The notes under the pieces are model-generated. The model searched no databases. It was given only the letters and a program-made list of their open reading frames with translations, and had not been told where the DNA came from. DNA of 64,000 nt, from assembly GCA_030323885.1 (NCBI GenBank), contig CM059194.1, forward strand, positions 29,112,363 to 29,176,362, read 5' to 3'. Source of the DNA: Branchipolynoe longqiensis (lineage: Eukaryota > Annelida > Polychaeta > Phyllodocida > Polynoidae). Below are positions 57,177 through 64,000 of this stretch, piece by piece. Both the position numbers and the translations under genes were made by a program. How positions within the stretch are numbered: position 1 is the first letter of the stretch; every line of letters begins with the position of its first letter.

Positions 57177-60100
57177 ATGACAGAGATCTCAGGCGAGGGG
57201 TAGCCCCCGGCCGCCTCGATGCAGGAGCGTGCCCCAGAGAGCGCGTTCCAAACGAAGGCAGGGGCGATGCCACCAGCGTAGAGGGCGGCGGTATGGGCCG
57301 CGACGTCGAAATTCGACAGCACCAGAGGGTCGAGGCAGTGGCCCGAGGCGAAGGTGACGTAACCCTCGGCCTGTCGTCGGCGGTTTCTCCAGGTGGAGGG
57401 GGCCAGGGAGGCGATGCGCAGGCCGTCGACAGCGGCCCCCTCGCGGACGTGCATCCTACCACTGGGTGTGCTACCAGTGTGTGTGCTACCACCGTGTGTG
57501 ACATCGCCGTGTGTGCTACCACCGTGTGTGCTAGCACTGTGTGTGCTACCACCGTGTGTGCTACCACCGGGTGCGCTACCACCGTGTGTGATACAACCGT
57601 GTGTGCTACCACTGTGTGCTGCCACCATCTGTGCTGCCACTGTGTGTGCTACAACCGTGTGTGCTGCCACTGTGATACCGCTGTGTGTGCTACCGCTGTG
57701 TGTGATACCACTGGGTGTGCTACCATTGCCCCACAGGGGCTGGGAGAAAGGGGAGGCGGTTGGAGGCGCATCGGTAAAGCACGAAAGTGAGGAAGGGAGG
57801 AGGGTGCGGGCAGCCAAAAATTATGTAGCCCCGCACCCGTATATATATTATTGTTCTTGAGATAAGAATTTTGTAAGATTAAATATATAAAAATGTATTA
57901 ATTTTGAATTAAAATTGGAACTTTGACCAAATATAATAAAGAGTGGAAGGATGTGAGGGGAGTTCTGCTAAACAATTTCCATTGTACATATATATATAAA
58001 GGAATTTAAATTATCAATTGCTAAATCAGTTAGTCAAGCAGATCTTTAATAAGACAATGTCAAAAAGTGCAATTCATTAAAAAAAAATCATTCTGATTTG
58101 GCCAAATAGCCATTTTCAAAGCATGGTCTTTTCTTGGGAAGCCGCAAGGAGACTGAATAAATGCCGAAGAGTTCTATTCATAACAGTGTAACACCCTATT
58201 ATTTTTTTCAGAGCTCTATCTCCAGAGAATCAAAAGATATTTGCATCCTAAAATCTCAAAAAGTGTAATTGTTTGCATGTAATCTGTAAGTGAATTATTT
58301 TCAACATTTCAATGTTTGAAATCTCATTGCAGCAAAACAATCTTTTGAATCTTCCTCATATTTGGCACAGTATTATAATAACCATTCTCTAAGACTAATA
58401 GATATTCTTTATATCAATATTATATCCAAAAATATTGAAAATATTGAATTTTGATTGAACATATATACACAAATTGTTGGAAAACCAAATACAGTATATC
58501 AATTTGATGAATATTTAAATGCTCATTGTAGCTTAACCATTTGGTTAAACTTCCTATGAATTGACAGTGCACATCATCTGGAGGTAATACACATTATCAT
58601 ATTAATATTCTATCTAGAATAGTAGAAATACAAAAAGTGCATTTTGATTGCACATACAAAATAAAGTGTACAAAATAACAAAATAAAAGTTTGTTCATCA
58701 AGCTTTGAACACTGACTGTGGCTCATCCATTGGCTATAACAATAATTTTGCTAAAAATATCAAAAGCTGTATTTCGATTGCAAATACAAATGAAGTGTCT
58801 GAAACCAAAAATATTAATTTAAGTAAATCTTTAGATATTCACTGTGCCTAGAGCTATGGATGGATCCTCCCCAAATTTGGCCCAATATTAGATTATATAT
58901 TCTGTAATATATCTCAATAGAGATCAATGTCATATACATGTTTCTACATGGGTGTTACCATTGTGAAACTAGTGTGCTCAGCAAAGGTCCAAAGAAGTTG
59001 GTGTCAATATTCTGTCTACGGCTCCTTGCACTAACTAGCACTATAGTAAGATTGGTATCACTGGAAAGGGAATCAAATTGCCTATCTGTCCATACCAAAT
59101 CATATTAGGTTTTAAATATTTTTAAATTCAGTAAATGGGTTTTAAACTTTCAAAATCATTTAAATTGCAGAATTTGACCTATGACAAACTATATATGAAT
59201 AGAAGGCTGAGGTCATTGCACTTCTTATGGTTCCATCCGTGACTTTCTACGATGTAGTGCAAGGAAGTGTGAGCCCATTAAAAATACCCTGTTTTCAGAG
59301 TCATTTTCATTGACACCAGTAATGAAGGAATATTCACTAAATACACTCATCATACAAATGGATTTTACTTAAATACAAACTTATTATATACTCAATCCAA
59401 GAACATCGGATAGAAGATATGTTGATTTTCTATGGTATGCAATTTCATTAAAATCAAATACATACAAAAATAGTTACAAGCATGTGAATATTAATGACAA
59501 AAAGCACCATTCCTGCACTTTTTCATGACGCTGCCGGTACCTACTGACAGACCAGTTGGGTTCGAAGGCAGAGGGCGGTGGAGTGTTAAGACTTCTGGCA
59601 TGAGCTCTTTTTTAAAGTCTTATTCCGGTAGAGAGCACCCATATATATACACACTCTAAATCCAATCCTATCACCTATGAGAGCTCTCACTTGAATTATT
59701 TTTGATTATAAATAAAGTTAAAATCACAATGCCGTAAGAACTAGTGTGATTTAGTTTTTCTGTCCTTGCATGTTCCTATCTAGGATCAAATGGCTACATA
59801 TATTGGCACAGAGTTGGTGAAATGGGAGAGAATGCAAAAAGACAAGATGGTGGCGATAAAACACTGTCAGTTTTATTTGTTAAATTCCTTAAAGTACATG
59901 TTTTATTATATATTTCATATCAAAAGTAGCGGGTAAATATGAAGATTTATGTGAAGAATATATTTTGCTTCTTAAATTAAGAATTTATTAGCTCAATTGA
60001 TTTCCCCACCATGTTGAAATTCTTTGCGCATTTTTCTAATAGGTTGTTTTCAACCCTCTACTGGATGTACGGGGTGACTCCTTTATCTAGTTCCTATCCT

Positions 60101-63100
60101 GATCATATGGTATAAATGTGAGGAAGATTCTTCTGGCAGTTTTTTTATTTAGTGTCCAATGTCCCAATATAAAATGCATTTTGTTATCCTTAACGTGAAT
60201 TACATCTGATCCGCTGTCTGAATGACCCTGAACACCCGCTCACGTTGGAGGAACTCAACGTAGTCGAGAACTCCAAGGTTTATGTAAGTGTTCCCTTAGC
60301 CATTGTTCGTGGTACTAAGCCATACAAATAAGATTTGTAGGGCGTAATGGGTTGCTGTTTTGGCAGGAGTCCACAAATACATCAATTGTCGGTTTTCCTG
60401 TAATAGAAGAAAAACAATTGTTGATTTTCCTAGGCTGTATAAAAAGTGTAATATAAGTTACTTAAGTAGTACAGTTCTTCAGAAATCCCTGTAACCGGCG
60501 AACCTTTGCCGTGAGCAAATAACCTTTCAATTTACAAACTGTCTTGATCTCATTTGACTGTTCCTGCAATGACAAAAAGCCTGCTGTGTCAGGACAACAT
60601 TGATCTGGATGCTGGGTTGTCCGTTGAACTTGAAGAGCGCTACTACAGCCATTGTGATTTACATTAACAGTGATTTACATTGACTGTATTCTTGTTAGTA
60701 TTACAAAATAGACGCTTTGCGTAGCGCTAGCAGAAGCCACTAATTCCACTGTTATCGTGAACAACCGGAGTTGCTAACAAGCTATGCTGTGTACAATGGT
60801 TGCATAAACTTCAATGTTTATCCTTTGAGGCTTATTTTTATTGGTGCTATTGAGTCGTCACGACGTTCTGTGTTGGATATTGTAGTTTTGATTGTTTCTG
60901 TATGATCGGAACACACCTGGTTATCTCTTCAAGTCAGTGATATGGATAACATAACTGGTTAGCGCCATTCAGGCCAGTGATGCAGATAACATAAGGTGCT
61001 GTTAAAATATTACATAATGCTATTTTTGTCAAAATTAGACACCAACCCACCACCCCCTTGTAACGCTAGACCATGAGCCACATAACACCTGGAACTACCC
61101 CCTAAGTGTTAACGTTAATTGAATGGCCCCTAACTGGTATTAGTGATGCAGATAACATTCAGGTCAGTGATGCTAATAACATATCGATTAATACTAACGT
61201 AACTGGTTGTCTCTATTTAGGTGAGTGATGCGGATAACGAGGTGCGCATCCAGTTCACACCGACCATCCCACATTGCAGCATGGCTACACTCATAGGGCT
61301 GTCCATCCAGGTGAAACTGCTCCGCTCACTGCCCTCCCGCTTCAAGGTAACTTACAGAACTATCGCTTTATTTTTCACCTTTTATTATTTGTATAGTAAT
61401 GTGTGTTATTTTTAACTGGGGAAAGCGCCTCATAAATATTGTACTTATGCTTTCTCCCTTTTCGTGTGAAACATTATTGATATAAATATCAACGTGTATG
61501 TACACTGATCATGAGGAAATATATATTTTATTATTATTACAATAGCTGCCAAACATTACGATTTCTGCGGAAGCATTGCGATTTTCTGTATTTCATTTAT
61601 GCATTCTGAAACACTAAAGTAAATCTGCCCTTTTCCACTTGGGCCATTAACTAACCATTATGACCATTAAAATAATAATTTAAATAACTTTGGAAATATT
61701 TTAATTCAAAACACCACCAAATTAATTTGGGCGATGCCGACTGAAAGGATTTTTTTCACTTGTCCCTAAAATGAAAACTGATTTTCGCCCCAGCATATCT
61801 ACCAAAACTCTTAGTAGTTTGCTAGTGCTATGTGGGAAATATGTCGCGATTCACGCAATATGACACAATTTATGTGAAAAAGATCAAAAGATTACACTTT
61901 CCGATTTTCAAATATTGCCAGCTATGTTAGTATTATTTTAATTTACTTTTTCTGCTCAATTTTTATTATATTCGGTGATTAACCAGGGGGAAAATTCAAT
62001 CACAAACAATTGGTTTCCCCCATTCCTTCTTCTAATAATAGTGATAATAGTTTTATGTCAGTAAATTTGATTAACAATCATAGTTCCTAGATAACCCTTG
62101 CACTTCCCTGTAGCTTTTACAAATTGTATTCTAGACAAGCTTAGAAGTGATTTTTTTAAAAGAAGTATAGTACAAAAGGAAATTTGTTTTGTGTGCAGTG
62201 GACAGAATTTTTAGCTATGCAATAGTTAATAAAATAACGTTTGTACAAATCATAAAATAGAACCAGATGAGAGTAAAGAGCAAATGTTCAGTTCATTCAA
62301 TGGCTTTGTAACCGTAGGGAATTTCGGTTTAGCAATGGATAGCATGGTTAAAACCTTGTTCTAAGAATTTTCTTATTGGCATTGTTCTAAAGTTAGCTTC
62401 TTTTCATTCTTAACAGGTGGACGTAAAAATCTCTCCTGGAACGCATGCCTCTGAACATGCAGGTATGTATAGAATATACAGTGTTGTTTCAGTGATTATA
62501 TAAGCATTGTACATTGTATTGAATATCAGACAATCAGAATGGCCGGGGTCTCGCTGCATAGTATAAGGGATGGCCGGCCCGCCATCTGTTGGCAGTGTGA
62601 TGGGGCCTCTTTGTTGGCTGCCCGGAACTTGACCCTCACGATGTAGACCTCACCCCAAGCAAGCAGGAGAACGAGTGCGCTTGCTTCTTCCATGTCTTTA
62701 TTTGCTCTCCACTCACTGTGGCATCCACGATCAAGTGACACGCCTCTGCCCTGACAGGTCCCATCTCAACTTCCTCGGGGGGGGGGGGGGGGGGGGGGTT
62801 ACACTAGCCGCATGCAGTAGATGGCAGCTCTGTCGTGGCGCTGCCCGGCGGCTACCATACCACCACCTAGCACAGTAAACTGCAACGGTGACGGAGCAGT
62901 CCTTGCTGCCACCGTATGGTAGTGGAGCTCATGTCTGGACTACTACACTGCCCCCCCCCCCCCACCCGAGATTCTCACTGGTCGCAGCATGCATACCAAT
63001 GAAAATCTAGATCTTATAGAAGTCAACATGAGATCCAACAGAACAGGAGAAGCCTAACAAACATCTTTGTATCCTTCTGCGCAATGCCTAAATCTATAAG

Positions 63101-63967
63101 TCAATAACTGCGTTATAATATAAGGAATGAGGTTAAGTTATTACTAGAAATAGGTATTGCGCAGAAGGATACGAAGATATTTGTAAGGCTTTTCCACCTA
63201 GCGCAGTAAAATGCAATGGTGACGGAGCAGTCCTTGCTGCCACCGTATGGTAGTGGAGCTCATGTCTTGACTACTACAGCAGCATACGTTGACTTATTCA
63301 GTAAGCCCACCATCCGTTGGCAGCAACTTACCAATACTGCCTAGAGGTTTCCACCAACTACACTGGGTTTTTAAACTTTGTTTCAACCTTTTTCTTGTAA
63401 GACATAATTTTGTTTGCTTATCTCTAATCAATCAAATCTTGTTTGAATGTATTTTGTATGTTAAATGATGTTCTGGATGTGTGTCTAATTTCTATGTTAC
63501 ATTTTAACATAGTCCTTAGTTTGCATAAGATCAAAATCAAAGAGTGAAATAGCTTCTTTCTTTTTTTTCCAACTCGGACATATCTACAACATATAAACCT
63601 TCATATGAATATGGGTTCTGCTATTATTTGGAATGTTTTCACTTTAGGCTTCCATATCACAAAAGTGGTATCCAGTTTCAGAGAATGACCCATATCCAAT
63701 GCTCTCTAGAGAAAGTTGTTAAAATATTGGAAATGTTATCTAATGTCCTTTACATCTGCTAATTTAAAAGGGAAATTAAAGAAGACCTAATTTTGTTCTT
63801 GAAAAATTGAAGAATAGGTTCGTCTATAATTGTGTGCAATAAGTGGTTTTGATTTGTTCTTGGCTTTAGTTAATAAACAACTTGGCGATAAGGAGCGCGT
63901 CGCGGCAGCCCTGGAGAACTCTCATCTGTTGGAGGTTGTGAACCAATGTCTTACTCCCAGGACGTGA
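54885..63967 (+). CDS. CIAO2B: Cytosolic iron-sulfur assembly component 2B (CIAO2B/FAM96B/MIP18), five exons
   Basis: Part of the CIA targeting complex (with CIAO1 and MMS19) that delivers Fe-S clusters to cytosolic and nuclear proteins. Exons: 54885-55002, 60204-60283, 61221-61346, 62417-62462, 63870-63967 (stop TGA). Phases agree at every join; product 155 aa (human 163). Key blocks: [15 protein letters not shown], an acidic run of six Asp, [40 protein letters not shown] (conserved Cys in IPHC), [30 protein letters not shown] and [18 protein letters not shown]. Intron 1 (55003-60203) is AT-AC and matches U12-type consensus; introns 2-4 are GT-AG. The gene ends 33 bp before the window edge, so the 3' UTR and poly(A) signal lie outside. 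Head to head with TTC5. A decayed tyrosine-recombinase locus lies in intron 1. Confidence 0.96.
55003..55012 (+). other. CIAO2B: U12-type AT-AC 5' splice site, CIAO2B intron 1
   Basis: Exon 1 ends GTT TTC G and the intron begins ATATCCTTTC, a match to the U12 donor consensus ATATCCTT. Confidence 0.85.
55189..56213. repeat. Partial duplication of the 3' flank of the recombinase locus
   Basis: A ~185-bp block (GGGGTGGAATAAAAGCACTT ... GTAATGACAGTCAATGTTCAG) occurs at 55203-55785 (split by the MITE) and again at 56041-56205. Inside it a ~60-bp piece (GATAAGGACAATGTAATGAC) is itself repeated. Confidence 0.75.
55230..55633. mobile_element. 404-bp MITE (TAGATAAAAG termini), copy 2, with empty site available
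   Basis: Inverted ends TAGATAAAAGATTCACCCC and their complement are flanked by TTTATTCAG on both sides (55221-55229, 55634-55642). A duplicated copy of the surrounding sequence at 56060-56080 has the same site unoccupied. Confidence 0.85.
56214..57454 (-). pseudogene. Tyrosine recombinase of a mobile element, tandemly duplicated and frameshifted
   Basis: Read on the minus strand. The N-terminal SAM-like domain starts at ATG 57454: [57 protein letters not shown]. The catalytic domain follows twice (about 57133-56672 and 56668-56214): GLRITLRSS, then [20 protein letters not shown], then [15 protein letters not shown]. In another frame come [19 protein letters not shown] (HxxR box) and [19 protein letters not shown] (W and the Tyr region). 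The HxxR motif makes this a tyrosine recombinase like those of Crypton or YR retrotransposons. Frameshifts separate the motifs, copy B has a 5-bp insertion, and a 32-base poly-C run lies between domains. Very GC-rich compared with its host intron. Confidence 0.75.
57145..57176. repeat. 32-base poly-C tract inside the recombinase gene
   Basis: Uninterrupted C run (poly-Gly if translated on the minus strand) between the N-terminal and catalytic domains. Confidence 0.9.
57462..57728. repeat. 15-bp-unit minisatellite (GTGTGCTACCACCGT)
   Basis: About 17 units of GTGTGCTACCACCGT-like sequence with variants (GATACC, GCTGCC). It lies just upstream (minus strand) of the recombinase start codon. Confidence 0.85.
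57840..59779. other. AT-rich part of CIAO2B intron 1, no gene seen
   Basis: About 1.9 kb with no ORF above track size and no recognised repeat family apart from loosely repeated phrases such as AAAAGTG(C/T)A-TT-GATTGCA. Nothing further can be supported. Confidence 0.5.
59780..60089. mobile_element. MITE (TAGATAAAAG family), copy 3, left-truncated
   Basis: The right end CTCCTTTATCTA and interior AGAGTTGGTGAAATGGGAG match copies 1 and 2. GTTCCTAT flanks both sides (59772-59779, 60090-60097), an 8-bp duplication, although the left terminus is altered. It ends ~100 bp before the U12 branch site. Confidence 0.65.
60186..60203 (+). other. CIAO2B: U12-type branch site and AC 3' splice site, CIAO2B intron 1
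   Basis: ATCCTTAAC contains the U12 branch motif TCCTTAAC, about 10 nt before the terminal AC at 60202-60203. Exon 2 then opens AT CTG ATC CGC, completing the Asp codon split with exon 1. Confidence 0.85.
61347..62416. other. CIAO2B: CIAO2B intron 3, no further feature
   Basis: 1.07 kb between GTAACTTAC and TTCTTAACAG; AT-rich, with no recognised element. Confidence 0.6.
62777..62798. repeat. 22-base poly-G tract in CIAO2B intron 4
   Basis: Uninterrupted G run. An 11-12-base C run follows at about 62951. Confidence 0.9.
62862..63285. repeat. Direct repeats flanking a fold-back element (CIAO2B intron 4)
   Basis: A ~85-bp block (GACGGAGCAGTCCTTGCTGC, then GTAGTGGAGCTCATGTCT) occurs at about 62862-62950 and 63196-63285. 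Between them, 63051-63190 is a fold-back with 40-bp arms (AGCCTAACAAACATCTTTGT and its complement) around CCTTCTGCGCAAT. Confidence 0.7.
63370..63700 (+). repeat. Dispersed repeat of unknown class, second copy
   Basis: Collinear with 39110-39420 (TAATCAATCAAAT, AGATCAAAAT, GTTCTGCTATTA, CAGAGAATGACCC). It is located in CIAO2B intron 4. Confidence 0.5.
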
Positions 63968-64000
63968 CGTTATGACGTGGTGATGCAAGTCGAGCTATAG

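Noticed and set aside
56152..57612. 486-codon open frame read as a Pro/His-rich protein
   Set aside because: It is a composite of the minisatellite (HTVVAHTV... repeats) and out-of-frame parts of the tyrosine recombinase. The conserved HxxR and Tyr motifs lie in another frame.

Overview
This is a 64-kb piece of nuclear DNA from an animal, almost certainly a non-vertebrate metazoan. It carries conserved genes split by long introns with consensus splice sites, animal-type poly(A) signals, intronic snoRNAs, tRNA-headed SINEs, many small inverted-repeat transposons and a DIRS-type retrotransposon. I cannot place it at phylum level from the sequence alone. Five protein-coding genes were rebuilt by joining exons and checking reading phase at every junction; most of the remaining sequence is intron or repeat.

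Layout. (1) 1-8.9 kb, + strand: the last coding exon (8134-8583) of an Ajuba/LIMD1/WTIP-type LIM protein, preceded by more than 8 kb of intron or upstream sequence full of small transposons. (2) 8.9-19.3 kb: no supported intact gene; repeat clusters, a 55-base poly-C tract, SINEs and a fragment of an unknown repeat protein (18.84-19.14 kb). (3) 19.3-32.7 kb, - strand: ribosomal protein L14 (RPL14), 147 aa. Its introns hold eleven box C/D snoRNA-like genes in two families (8 and 3 copies), partly amplified by a tandem ~0.87-kb unit. (4) 35.5-36.9 kb, + strand: an uninterrupted KDM8/JMJD5 (JmjC) reading frame. (5) 37.5-54.4 kb, - strand: TTC5/STRAP, ten exons, 442 aa, with a solo LTR, minisatellites, SINEs and a 4.7-kb decayed DIRS element in its introns. 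(6) 54.9-64.0 kb, + strand: CIAO2B (FAM96B/MIP18), five exons, 155 aa, complete, with a minor-spliceosome AT-AC first intron. That intron also contains a tandemly duplicated, frameshifted tyrosine-recombinase gene.

Gene arrangement. KDM8 and TTC5 converge, with poly(A) signals about 24 bp apart on opposite strands. TTC5 and CIAO2B are head to head with 507 bp between start codons, which suggests a shared bidirectional promoter. RPL14 makes a ribosomal protein and, by splicing, probably also supplies rRNA-modification guides.

The most notable items are the eleven-copy intronic snoRNA array with covarying terminal stems, the AT-AC (U12) intron of CIAO2B, the TTC5 exon-4 tail that has become an intronic minisatellite carrying duplicated splice donors, and several transposon insertions whose target duplications can be read against empty sites within the window.
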